The notes under the pieces were generated by a model that worked only from the letters and a program-made list of their open reading frames with translations, made no database searches and was not told the origin of the DNA. Positions 45,865-54,038 of a DNA stretch of 64,000 nucleotides are shown in pieces; the first letter of the stretch is position 1, and every line of letters starts with the position of its first letter. The DNA lies in NCBI GenBank assembly GCA_013416395.1, contig JACCEP010000010.1:1-64000 (forward strand), in the 5' to 3' direction. Made by a program: the position numbers and the translations under genes. This stretch comes from Alcaligenaceae bacterium (GTDB taxonomy: Bacteria > Pseudomonadota > Gammaproteobacteria > Burkholderiales > Burkholderiaceae_B).

Positions 45865-48474
45865 TTAATATTTGTAGGCGGCCGTCAGCAAGAAATTGCG
45901 CGGCGCGCCTGAAATATACGAGCGCTCATGCTGGTAATACACTTTGTCAAACACATTGTTAATGTTCAAAGCCAGGCTTAACCTTGGGTTGAACTGATAG
46001 CGGGCCATGACGTCAACAATGGCGAAAGCATCTTGTTTCATCAGCTGTTTTTCGCTTTGTGTGTAGTAACGGGGTATCCACTGTGACTGCGTGGCGCTTT
46101 GCCATCTAAGGCCCGCGCCCAGTGTTATTTTTGGGTTTAGCTTGTAGCTGGTAAAGAGCTTGAGTGTCTTTTCTGGTGCACGGTAGCTGGCCATAAAATC
46201 GGTCATGTCGACCATGGAATAGTTTATGTAAGAGTCAGGGTTGATCTGACGCTGGCGCACATAGCCGGCCGATATCTTCCAGCGCGGCGTAATGTCCCCG
46301 GCCATGCTTATTTCATAGCCATACACCCTGTACCCATCAGCCAAGCCTTTGTTATTGGTGCGGAAAATAACGTCGTGCATGGTGTAGAAGGGGAAGTCTT
46401 TCTGCACCATCTTGAAGTAAGAAACAGCCACATCAAGCCGGTTGTCGAAGAAGGCGCCTTTGAGGCCAACTTCGCGGGTTACACCGCGTATCGGCGGTAG
46501 CCACTGCTTGGTGTAATAGTGGCGATTGCTGTCGTAATTCTGGTCGCGAATGTAGGTAGTGGTATGGCTGGCATAGGCGTTAATCGTGGGCGTTAACTCC
46601 ACCACGAGGCCCACATAGGGCAAAAATTTTGGGCGGATGTCTGGGTTGCTGGTGGCTTTGTATGGCTTATCCTTTCCGCATTTTGGGTCTATCTGGCCGT
46701 TGTGGCAGGTACTGTAGACAGGCTTTTGGGTTTCACGCGCCCAGCGGCCGCCCAGTAGCAGGTGCGTACGCGCTATCGGCTGTAAATGCGTAGAAAAATA
46801 CAGACCAGTCTGGCGCCGTTGAAGATGATGAATGTACTTGTGGGTGTACATATCATCGCCGTTGCGCCAGACCGTTGGAGGCACGTTGCCGCCTGCCTTG
46901 TTCCAGTCGCTGATGGGGTAGCCCAGTGTTGTTCGATTTTCAGGACGGTCGCCGCATGTATCCATGGCCATATACGGGCAAAGAAACACCATTACGTCAG
47001 GCGATGGAATTGGGTCGCTGCTTCCCGCATAGCCGCCGTACATGTTGCGACGTACATCATAGGAATTGGCACCCACCACCAGCTGCTGCGGCCTTCCCAA
47101 CACCTCTACCGTGCCTTTTAAATACGCATCAAAAGCATTGACGATGTTCTGCCCGTGCCTGCGGTCAGCAACGTAATTGGCCTTGTCGGCCCACGGTACA
47201 AAAAAGCGGGTGCCAAGTTCGCCATACAGGCGATCGTCTACATTATCGGCATGGTTGTAGCTAAGCCTGATCAGCCAGTTATCCGAAAAATCATGCTCGT
47301 AGTTGGCGAAAAAATTGGTGTATTGGCGGTGAGTGCGTGACCACGGCGTGGCATTGTTGAAGTTGCGCTTCGCCTCGGAGGTGGGGTACACCCAGTATCT
47401 GGGTTTGCCTTTTGACTCAGGGTATTTAAACTCCTCAGGCCAGGCGTCGTCGATCTGAGAGAAACGCGTGATGCCATGTGGCGAAGCCCCGCGCAGCTTG
47501 AAATCGTAATGCGTCACGCCCACGTTGATGCGATTGCTGTCGTCGATGTCCAGGGCGGTTATTAACGAGAGGGTCTTGGAGTCGTTGTTGACTCTGTCCA
47601 CCCAATGATCGCCGTTTTGATAGGCTGTGGCGATGCGGGCACGCCAGCTTTTGCTTTCGTTAAGCGGCGTAGAAAAATCAAGCTCCCCGCGCCGGGTGTT
47701 CCAGCTGCCCGCCTTGACGGCGGCATGCAGATGGCGGTCGCGATACGGGTGTTTGCGTACAAAATTAAGGCTGGCCGATGGGTCACCCGAGCCTGCCGTA
47801 AGGCTGGTAGAGCCGCGTATAACATCAATGCGTTCGTACAAAAACGTGTCTTGCATGCCTATGCTTTCATCGCCTTCGCCCGACAAAATAAAATTGCTGG
47901 CCATAATGCCGTCCATTTGCACCGCCCGCACAGGAAAGGTGCGGGCGTACACGGGCTGGCGGCCGGCGCCGGCCACGCCAGCGCTAACTAGGGTGATGCC
48001 GGTTGTGTGCTTAAGCACTTCGTCCAGCTGCAGCAGGCCCTGGTCTTGAATGCGCTGCGCTGTAAACGTGGTGATGCTTTGTGGTGTTTCTTTAGGGGCC
48101 AGGTCAAGTTTGGTGGCCGACCGGGTGGAGCGTACGGTATAGCTGGTATTGGGGGCCGCCCCTTCTTCTTGGGTGCCAGTAATAATGACGCGGTCGAGCT
48201 GGTCAACGCGGCTGGGCGTTTTGGCGCTCTCTTTTTTTGGGGCAGGCTTGTCAGAGCGGGGCGTGTCAGCGTTACTTGTGGCGTCGGAGGGCGTGACAGC
48301 GTTTTGAGAGCTCGCCGGCATTGCATCGGCGGTGGGCTGCGTTTGTGCCTGTACGCTGGCATGCGTGGTTAAGCCGGCGGCCAGCGCAATCCCTATCAGG
48401 CTTCTCTTGAACGGTGGCACTGAGATGGGTTGTGCAAGACCGGGCGGTACGTGCATGGACGCGGGAGCAGTCAT
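45865..48474 (-). CDS. TonB-dependent siderophore/heme receptor
   Basis: An 869-residue outer-membrane receptor of the TonB-dependent siderophore receptor family. A signal region (about 20-45) is followed by a Pro/Ala/Ser-rich stretch, a TonB box-like DRVIITGTQ (near 95), the plug (SATKLDLAPKETPQSITTFT to about 240) and a 22-strand barrel ending ISGAPRNFLLTAAYKY. There is no N-terminal STN signalling domain although FecI/FecR-like genes lie upstream. GGAG precedes the ATG at 48474. With the downstream hemophilin-like protein and Slam it likely receives heme or a ferric ligand. Confidence 0.92.
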   Translation of the reverse strand: MTAPASMHVPPGLAQPISVPPFKRSLIGIALAAGLTTHASVQAQTQPTADAMPASSQNAVTPSDATSNADTPRSDKPAPKKESAKTPSRVDQLDRVIITGTQEEGAAPNTSYTVRSTRSATKLDLAPKETPQSITTFTAQRIQDQGLLQLDEVLKHTTGITLVSAGVAGAGRQPVYARTFPVRAVQMDGIMASNFILSGEGDESIGMQDTFLYERIDVIRGSTSLTAGSGDPSASLNFVRKHPYRDRHLHAAVKAGSWNTRRGELDFSTPLNESKSWRARIATAYQNGDHWVDRVNNDSKTLSLITALDIDDSNRINVGVTHYDFKLRGASPHGITRFSQIDDAWPEEFKYPESKGKPRYWVYPTSEAKRNFNNATPWSRTHRQYTNFFANYEHDFSDNWLIRLSYNHADNVDDRLYGELGTRFFVPWADKANYVADRRHGQNIVNAFDAYLKGTVEVLGRPQQLVVGANSYDVRRNMYGGYAGSSDPIPSPDVMVFLCPYMAMDTCGDRPENRTTLGYPISDWNKAGGNVPPTVWRNGDDMYTHKYIHHLQRRQTGLYFSTHLQPIARTHLLLGGRWARETQKPVYSTCHNGQIDPKCGKDKPYKATSNPDIRPKFLPYVGLVVELTPTINAYASHTTTYIRDQNYDSNRHYYTKQWLPPIRGVTREVGLKGAFFDNRLDVAVSYFKMVQKDFPFYTMHDVIFRTNNKGLADGYRVYGYEISMAGDITPRWKISAGYVRQRQINPDSYINYSMVDMTDFMASYRAPEKTLKLFTSYKLNPKITLGAGLRWQSATQSQWIPRYYTQSEKQLMKQDAFAIVDVMARYQFNPRLSLALNINNVFDKVYYQHERSYISGAPRNFLLTAAYKY

Positions 48475-48792
48475 TGAATCTCCAGATCGAATAAAACGTA
48501 TTCGCCTATAGAGACACGCAGGCAACACCCAGAGTGCAAGCCTTTATCGCCAAGATACAATTTTTTAACTGTTGAACGTGTTCCGTCTGTGAGATGGCAA
48601 GGGCCTCTGTTTCTGCCTGCCTGGCCCCGAAGCGGCTGTTGCAGGAACTTCTTGCGATGGTATTGTGAATGCGTCAATGTTTGCCTTGCATGTGATCGCC
48701 CATAGGCCATGAAGCCCAACCCATCAGTGCTGAATGCTCTTGATAAAACGCGTTCGACTGTCTTTGAAAAATTTGGCGCGTCGCGGATTAGG
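48475..48792. other. Gap between fecR-like gene and receptor gene
   Basis: About 320 bases with no FecR-like coding remnant in any minus-strand frame that I could recognise. The promoter of the receptor gene, possibly read by the FecI-like sigma factor, should be here. Confidence 0.5.
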
Positions 48793-49065
48793 TCAGGGTG
48801 GCTTTCTGCGTCGCGGTGTGCGAGCACGCGGATGCTGCCGGTTCAACACATGCATGGCAATATTCGGCGGCATGTCATCCAATTGGCACAACACTTCTTG
48901 AATGCGACCCCAGGCTTGCCGGTGGGTGGGGCAAGCTTCAAGCCATGTTGACCATTCACTGTGGACATCAGCGGTTGCGGTGTCTGCCTTTAAGCGTGTG
49001 TACCAGTAAGCCGCCTCAAACAGCACGGTGTCAGAAAGAGCGGGGGCGTGAGCAGAGGCAGCCAT
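48793..49065 (-). CDS. Truncated FecR-like anti-sigma protein (cytosolic domain only)
   Basis: A 90-residue protein matching only the N-terminal DUF4880 domain of FecR: FEAAYWYTRLKADTATADVH with EWSTWLEACPTHRQAWGRIQEV. The full-length family has about 320 residues with a membrane segment and a periplasmic FecR domain. Here the frame ends after a basic run (PRRRKPP), just where the membrane segment should begin. It lies 22 bases after the sigma gene. In E. coli the isolated FecR N-terminus activates FecI constitutively, so this form may support, not restrain, the sigma factor. Confidence 0.75.
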   Translation of the reverse strand: MAASAHAPALSDTVLFEAAYWYTRLKADTATADVHSEWSTWLEACPTHRQAWGRIQEVLCQLDDMPPNIAMHVLNRQHPRARTPRRRKPP

Positions 49066-49087
49066 GGGTCGATGACGAAAGACGGGT

Positions 49088-49633
49088 TTACGGTGCCAGG
49101 CGACAACACTGCGTTAGGGCGCGTGCAATGTAATACTTGACGCTACGCAGCGATACATTAAGCCGTAGCGCGATTTCAGCGTAGGGCATGTTTTCAAACT
49201 GCGCCAACAAAAACGCTTGTTTTGCCTTGGGGCCCAGCCCGTCGAGCATATGATCGAGTTCAAGCAAGGCTTCTTTGATGAGCGCCTGGGTTTCAGGTGA
49301 TGGGGCGACGTCGACCGGCATGGATGCCAGCGCCTGTGCATAAGCTTGCTCAATGGACTGGCGTCGATAAAAGTTGGCGACCAGGCGGTTTGCTACGGTG
49401 GCCAGGTAGGCACGGGGCTCACGTAGGCCATCTGCCTGCAGCCCTGACTGCGTGTACAAAACCCGCAAAAACGTTTCTTGAACGAGTTCTTCTGCGTCTG
49501 CGTGGCTGGCAACCCGCTTGCGCAGCCAGTGGTTAAGCCAGCGATGATGCTGCCTATACAGTGCCTCGGCACTGCAGGACGGTATAGTGCGCAACGAAGG
49601 CGGCGTACCGTGGAGCGTGGAGGAGCTCAGCAT
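49088..49633 (-). CDS. fecI: ECF sigma factor, FecI-like
   Basis: A 181-residue extracytoplasmic-function sigma factor of the iron-uptake group. Region 2 is visible in ASHADAEELVQETFLRVL (about 42-59) and region 4 in LGPKAKQAFLLAQFENMPYA followed by EIALRLNVSLRSVKYYI (about 133-169). It heads the operon with the short FecR and should drive the TonB receptor, hemophilin-like and slam genes. A Fur-like box lies just upstream. Confidence 0.92.
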   Translation of the reverse strand: MLSSSTLHGTPPSLRTIPSCSAEALYRQHHRWLNHWLRKRVASHADAEELVQETFLRVLYTQSGLQADGLREPRAYLATVANRLVANFYRRQSIEQAYAQALASMPVDVAPSPETQALIKEALLELDHMLDGLGPKAKQAFLLAQFENMPYAEIALRLNVSLRSVKYYIARALTQCCRLAP

Positions 49634-49956
49634 GATGGGGCAGGCGTATCTATTACGTTGTCATCACATTCGTAATAATAATGATTCGCATTGCAATGAG
49701 CAAGCATTGATGTTCAGACATCCGTGGTACGTCAGCCTCAGCGTCAGCGTCATCGGCGGATGTTTTCTGCTTAATCGTTGGGGCCCATTGAAACCCTACA
49801 TTTCTGTAGAAATCCATTCGTTCTCAGGCAGCAAAACCAAAGAAATTATCTTGCGCAAGAAGGAGGTGGTTACTGATAGCAATTGTCGGTAGTGAGTGTT
49901 AACCTTTTGCAATTGAAGAGTTTTCCGGCGACCTACTTTTTAAGGGAGGGAGCATC
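49634..49956. other. Divergent intergenic region between fecI-like and norS-like genes
   Basis: It carries the Fur-like box at 49676-49694 on the sigma-factor side and the GGGAGGGAG ribosome site before 49957. A plus-strand frame through here has no family resemblance and is not called. I found no convincing FNR, NorR or NsrR site. Confidence 0.5.
49676..49694 (-). promoter_or_regulatory. Fur box candidate
   Basis: TAATAATGATTCGCATTGC resembles the 19-bp Fur consensus (GATAATGATAATCATTATC) at a majority of positions and has the AATGATTCGCATT core often seen before fecI genes. It lies 43-61 bases upstream of the sigma-factor start, so iron should repress the locus. Confidence 0.65.
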
Positions 49957-50508
49957 GTGATTCTTCAAAATCAGATTTGGCTCATTACCTTGTCCGGCAT
50001 GGGGCTGGTTGCGTTAGGGTTTCTTTACGTAATCAGCCAGGCTCGAAAGCCAGCAGACGCCACACAATACAAAAAAGCACACAGGGCATTCGATGTGTTG
50101 CGGCGATGGCTGTTTGTTGCCTTGCTTGTTCTAGGCCTGGGCATCACTTACAAAACCTTGTGGCACTTTCCAATTGCCCAGCAACACGCCTCGCTGCAGG
50201 CCGCACAGGTGGTCAAGGTGGTTGCCCATCAGTGGCGGTGGGAGCTTAGCGAAACGCAGATCAAGGCGGGTGTGCCAATAGAGTTTCGCGTGACCAGTGC
50301 CGACGTTAATCACGGCTTTGCCATTTACGACCCGGATAATCATATCGTCGTACAAACTCAGGCTATGCCTGGGTTTGAAAACAAAATCCTTCACACATTC
50401 AAGCAGCCCGGCACTTATCAGATTTTGTGTCTGGAATATTGCGGGCTGGCGCATCACGGCATGATCAGTAAATTTGAAGTCTTGGCTAGCAAGGAGGGTG
50501 GGGCATGA
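49957..50508 (+). CDS. norS: Heme-copper enzyme subunit II with CuA site (NorS-like)
   Basis: A 183-residue protein with two N-terminal membrane segments (about 8-27 and 51-68) and a periplasmic cupredoxin domain. The CuA ligands are complete: His119 (DVNHGF), Cys158, Glu160, Cys162, His166 and Met169 in CLEYCGLAHHGM. It accepts electrons from a cytochrome c or cupredoxin. The GTG start follows GGGAGGGAG. The stop overlaps the subunit I start by four bases. The gene order that follows (subunit I, SenC, membrane protein) matches the norSY-senC-orf1 clusters of ammonia oxidisers. Confidence 0.8.
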   Translation: MILQNQIWLITLSGMGLVALGFLYVISQARKPADATQYKKAHRAFDVLRRWLFVALLVLGLGITYKTLWHFPIAQQHASLQAAQVVKVVAHQWRWELSETQIKAGVPIEFRVTSADVNHGFAIYDPDNHIVVQTQAMPGFENKILHTFKQPGTYQILCLEYCGLAHHGMISKFEVLASKEGGA

Positions 50509-52040
50509 GCACGCTTACGCTATACCCGGAAAACGAGCAATTACCGCGTGGTGAACGCATCGTCTTCAATCTTTATATGGTTACCGCACTGGTGCTGTTC
50601 GTGCTGATGATGCTGCTAGGCTTGACCATGCGCTCGATGCAGGCTCAGTGGTTGGGCGATCAGCCAGTATTGTTTTATCAAATACTGACCATGCACGGTG
50701 CAGGTATGGTTGGCACCATGAGCTTGGGGACGCTCGCTGTCATGTGGTTTTTCCTGCGCAAGTACGTCCGTTTGCATGTGTGGGCTTTTACAGCTAATTA
50801 CGTGCTCTTTATGCTGGGCGCCCTGGCCATTATTGCTGCGGTATTTGTTGGTGGTTACGCGGGCGCGTGGACATTTCTCTATCCATTGCCGGTGAAATCC
50901 ATGGGCATCTGGAGCATTCATGCTGCCGCATTATTTATGGTTGGCTATTTATTGATCGGCGTCGGTATGCTGCTGTTTTATATGGATGCGGCAGCGGCCA
51001 TTATTCGCAGTTATGGCAATCTCGGTAAGGGGCTGGGCCTGCAGTGGTTGTTCAGGGGTGAGATAAACCCTGATCACCCAAAGGCCGTGGTGGCAGGCAC
51101 CATGGTAATCATCGCTAACTCGCTGGGCATTCTTGCCGGTGCCGTGGTGCTGGTTATGAGCCTGGTTAATGCATATTTTCCAGAAATGGCGCTCAATGCA
51201 CTGCTGGCCAAAAACCTTATATATTGGTTTGGCCACATGGTTATCAACGCCACCATTTATATGGGTGTGATCGCTGTGTATGAATTGCTGGGTCGATACA
51301 GTGGCAAGCCTTACAAGATTACACGGCCGTTTCTGTGGTCATGGGCAGTGAGTACGGTGTTCGTTATTGTCGTGTTCCCGCATCATTTACTCATGGATTA
51401 TGCCCAACCGCGGTGGTTGGCCGTTATGGGTCAGGTCGTTTCGTTTGGCGCAGGCTTTCCGGTCTTTTTGGTGACCGCCTATGGTGTGCTTACCAATATT
51501 TATCGCTCCAACATTCAATGGCAAATGCCATCCAGGTTAATGGTATTGGCGGTATTCGGCTGGGCGGCTGGTATTGTCCCTGCCATCATCGATGGCACGA
51601 TTAGCGTCAATCTGGTCATGCACAATACTCAGTGGGTACCGGGGCATTTTCATTTTTACTTATTGCTTGGCGTACTTCCGATGATTCTGGCGTTGTTGTT
51701 TCATGTTATCGGTAACCGGGCGCAAAAGGTTAATGATGAGGGCATGGACAAAGTAAGCCTTACCGTTTATGCCCTGGGTGCAATGGCGTTTGCCCTGGCC
51801 TTTTTAAATGCCGGGCACATGAGTGTGCCGCGCCGCTTTGCCACACACATTGCTCAATGGGTTCCCAACGATCAATTTGGCGCAATTGCTGCGTTTTTCG
51901 TGATTCTGGCAATGCTGTGGTTCGCCGGGCGTATTATTTTCGGCCTGCTAAGGGCGCCAGGCGATGGTTACCCTGGGAGTAGTTCTGATGCAGGCTCAAC
52001 GAAGCGGGCCGATGTCGGTGCTCCGCACGCTACTGGCTAG
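50505..52040 (+). CDS. norY: Heme-copper enzyme subunit I, putative sNOR nitric oxide reductase (NorY-like)
   Basis: A 511-residue membrane protein of the heme-copper oxidase superfamily, about 12-13 segments. All six core histidines are present: His64 (MHG), His244 (WFGHMVIN), His293 and His294 (FPHHLLMD), His381 and His383 (PGHFHFY). The oxidase motif His-Pro-x-x-Tyr in TM6 is changed to His-Met-Val-Ile-Asn, so the cross-linked tyrosine needed to split oxygen is missing and Asn248 takes its place. Loss of this tyrosine is a feature of nitric oxide reductases. I infer reduction of NO to N2O; a divergent oxidase is the alternative. Confidence 0.75.
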   Translation: MSTLTLYPENEQLPRGERIVFNLYMVTALVLFVLMMLLGLTMRSMQAQWLGDQPVLFYQILTMHGAGMVGTMSLGTLAVMWFFLRKYVRLHVWAFTANYVLFMLGALAIIAAVFVGGYAGAWTFLYPLPVKSMGIWSIHAAALFMVGYLLIGVGMLLFYMDAAAAIIRSYGNLGKGLGLQWLFRGEINPDHPKAVVAGTMVIIANSLGILAGAVVLVMSLVNAYFPEMALNALLAKNLIYWFGHMVINATIYMGVIAVYELLGRYSGKPYKITRPFLWSWAVSTVFVIVVFPHHLLMDYAQPRWLAVMGQVVSFGAGFPVFLVTAYGVLTNIYRSNIQWQMPSRLMVLAVFGWAAGIVPAIIDGTISVNLVMHNTQWVPGHFHFYLLLGVLPMILALLFHVIGNRAQKVNDEGMDKVSLTVYALGAMAFALAFLNAGHMSVPRRFATHIAQWVPNDQFGAIAAFFVILAMLWFAGRIIFGLLRAPGDGYPGSSSDAGSTKRADVGAPHATG

Positions 52041-52629
52041 TTTGGTTTTGCTCGGTGCTGGCGGCGCAATAATTGCAGGCCTTACCGACGGCTTTCAGGC
52101 CTTTACCACCGAGACGGCCAGACGAGTGAAGGTGCGTGCGGCACCCCAGCTAATGCCGGCTGTGGCGCTTGAAACGGATTCAGGTAAACGCATTAACCTG
52201 GCCGACTTGCGTGGAAAGTGGCTGGTTGTTGATTTTATCTATACGCGCTGCGTCAGCTACTGTCTTGCGCTCGGTAGCGAGTTCGCGCAGCTTCAAGATA
52301 GCCTTGCAGGCGCGCTGGCTTCGGGCACGCTGCAGTTGCTCAGTATTAGTTTTGATCCTCAACACGATACGCCAAGCCAGCTTGCCGGGTATTTGCAACG
52401 TTCGGGTAGTCGAGGTTCGGGCTGGCTTGCTGCGCGGCCGTTAAATAACAATGATCTGAATCGCCTCAAGCAGGCATTTGGCATTGTTGTCATCGCTGAC
52501 GAGTTCGGCGGTTACGAGCATAATGCAGCCATTCAACTTGTCGACCCACAAGGGCGGCTTGTTGAAATAGTCGACCCTGATGATCAGGCGCGCGTTGTTC
52601 AGGTGATATCGCGGGGCATGGCCCAATGA
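51988..52629 (+). CDS. senC: SCO1/SenC copper chaperone
   Basis: A 213-residue membrane-anchored thioredoxin-fold protein that loads copper into the CuA site. The copper ligands are Cys88 and Cys92 (TRCVSYC) and His178 (GYEHNAA); one anchor helix is at about 10-32. The ATG at 51988 follows GGGAG at a good distance and overlaps the end of subunit I; ATG codons at 51964-frame GTG/ATG and 52012 are possible alternatives. Its presence supports a CuA-containing subunit II. Confidence 0.88.
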   Translation: MQAQRSGPMSVLRTLLASLVLLGAGGAIIAGLTDGFQAFTTETARRVKVRAAPQLMPAVALETDSGKRINLADLRGKWLVVDFIYTRCVSYCLALGSEFAQLQDSLAGALASGTLQLLSISFDPQHDTPSQLAGYLQRSGSRGSGWLAARPLNNNDLNRLKQAFGIVVIADEFGGYEHNAAIQLVDPQGRLVEIVDPDDQARVVQVISRGMAQ

Positions 52630-53207
52630 GCGCGATCGTGCCACGCCATTATCTGCACCTGGTGGCAGTTGCCTACCTGACGTTGCTGCTTCCGCCTGTG
52701 CAACATACGTTAGAAGCCACCATGACCGCCCAGATGCTGGTGCAGATTCCGCTGTTGATAGCCATAGGCTATTTTTTGGGCCGTGCGATGGCGCCGCATC
52801 TGCCATCCTGGATCGCACATTGGAACCACGGTGGCGTGACAGGCTTGATACTGACAAGTATCGCCGGCCTGGCCTGGATGCTGCCGCGCCTGCTTGATGC
52901 CTCAGTGGCCGAGCCATGGGCCATGATTGCCAAGTTTATTTCCGTACCCCTGCTGATTGGCGTGCCATTTGGTATTAGCTGGCCACAGGCAGGGTTTATT
53001 GTCAGAGGTGTATTTCTGCTTGAACTTATCGCCACCTTTTTTCGCCTGGGCTGGCTATTTATGATTTCACCAACTCGTCTGTGCAGCAATTACTTGCTAA
53101 GCGACCAGCAGCGTTTGGGCGAGTATTTACTGGTCATTGGAGCGGGGCTATTGTTGATCACGGTTTTCAAACTGGTGTTTGGCCGATTTGGTGGTGGGTT
53201 GCGGTAA
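52626..53207 (+). CDS. Membrane protein of the sNOR-like cluster (orf1 position)
   Basis: A 193-residue hydrophobic protein with five likely membrane segments (around 10-27, 36-53, 72-90, 100-150 as two, 165-185). I do not recognise a named family. The start overlaps the senC stop by four bases, so it belongs to the operon. Conserved-looking polar residues include His17-Tyr, Cys153 and the run SNYLLSDQQRLGEYLL. It occupies the place of orf1 in norSY-senC-orf1 clusters, where an assembly role is assumed. Confidence 0.7.
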   Translation: MSAIVPRHYLHLVAVAYLTLLLPPVQHTLEATMTAQMLVQIPLLIAIGYFLGRAMAPHLPSWIAHWNHGGVTGLILTSIAGLAWMLPRLLDASVAEPWAMIAKFISVPLLIGVPFGISWPQAGFIVRGVFLLELIATFFRLGWLFMISPTRLCSNYLLSDQQRLGEYLLVIGAGLLLITVFKLVFGRFGGGLR

Positions 53208-53305
53208 TGTATGAGGCATCGTCCGAGGCAAATCGTGATGTGTACTCAGCGTGCAGAGTTATCATTGTTCGGGCCATAATGAATGGGTGTTTACAGGAAA
53301 TTTAC

Positions 53306-53677
53306 ATGCGTCTCGACAAGTGGCTGTGGGCGGCCCGGTTCTTTAAAACTCGTGGTATCGCCAATACGGCAATAGACAGCGGCAAGGTAAAGCTTAATGG
53401 TTACGCTGCCAAGCCTTCAAAAATGGTCAAAGCAGGCGATCGGCTGCAGATACGCGCGGGTGACCAGTTGTGGGAGGTGGACATACTGGCGCTCAATGAG
53501 CAGCGCAGGCCTGCCAGCGAAGCTCAGTTGCTCTACGCTGAAACGCCTGAAAGCATTCAAGAGCGTGCGCGGCAGGCCGAACTGAACAAGCTTGCACCCA
53601 CACCCATGCCAGACCGCAAGGGTCGGCCTACCAAACGTGAACGGCGGCAGTTGGAGTCTTTTCAAAAAGGTCCGTGA
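53306..53677 (+). CDS. hslR: Hsp15-like S4-domain RNA-binding protein
   Basis: A 123-residue protein with an N-terminal S4 domain (MRLDKWLWAARFFKTRGIAN to about 65) and a basic tail. Hsp15 binds stalled 50S subunits carrying nascent-chain tRNA after heat shock and aids ribosome rescue. The start at 53306 follows AGGAA; the open frame reaching back to 53081 overlaps the previous gene and is not used. Confidence 0.92.
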   Translation: MRLDKWLWAARFFKTRGIANTAIDSGKVKLNGYAAKPSKMVKAGDRLQIRAGDQLWEVDILALNEQRRPASEAQLLYAETPESIQERARQAELNKLAPTPMPDRKGRPTKRERRQLESFQKGP

Positions 53678-54038
53678 GCGAACTGCATTCCACAAGCTGA
53701 GTATCAAGCTATAAGATGCAGTTTTAAACCCATTGCCCGTTTAGCATTTCCACCCGATTGACGGTGGTGGGCCCAAACTATAGGCACTGCGCACCTGACC
53801 GGCGTCCGGCCTGATTTCGTACTCGAAAGCTTGGCGTCGTTGTGTAGCGCAATAGTTCGATTAAGCAGGCTGTCGCCAGCATACGAAACCGGCAGAAACA
53901 AGCCTGGGCAGTGCGCATGAAGGCTGGCCTGACATGGCATACCTTAAAGGTATCGTCGGCAACTTAAACAATATTAGACCCGCTACCTGCACCCACCTAT
54001 ACTTCGAGCGTATTTGAACAACCAGCTCTGGGTGCGTG
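53678..54038. other. Intergenic region before catB
   Basis: About 360 bases without a gene that I can support. A 78-codon minus-strand frame (53704-53940) has no recognisable family features. The catB promoter should lie toward the end. Confidence 0.45.

Noticed and set aside
47988-48362. Minus-strand frame of 124 codons rich in Pro and Lys
   Set aside because: Alternative frame of the Pro/Ala-rich linker and plug of the TonB receptor.
48471-48827. Minus-strand frame of 118 codons after the short FecR gene, as a frameshifted FecR remainder
   Set aside because: It has no membrane segment and none of the periplasmic FecR motifs, so it does not explain the truncation.
49587-49892. Plus-strand frame of 101 codons in the sigma/norS gap
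   Set aside because: It crosses the fecI 5' end and the Fur-like box, has no ribosome site and no recognisable family.
50505-52040. Annotation as an ordinary cytochrome c oxidase subunit I
   Set aside because: The active-site tyrosine position holds asparagine and the gene order is that of norSY-senC-orf1, so a nitric oxide reductase is the better hypothesis.
53704-53940. Minus-strand frame of 78 codons before catB
   Set aside because: No family resemblance, no ribosome site and no operon partner; kept only as a note on the intergenic region.
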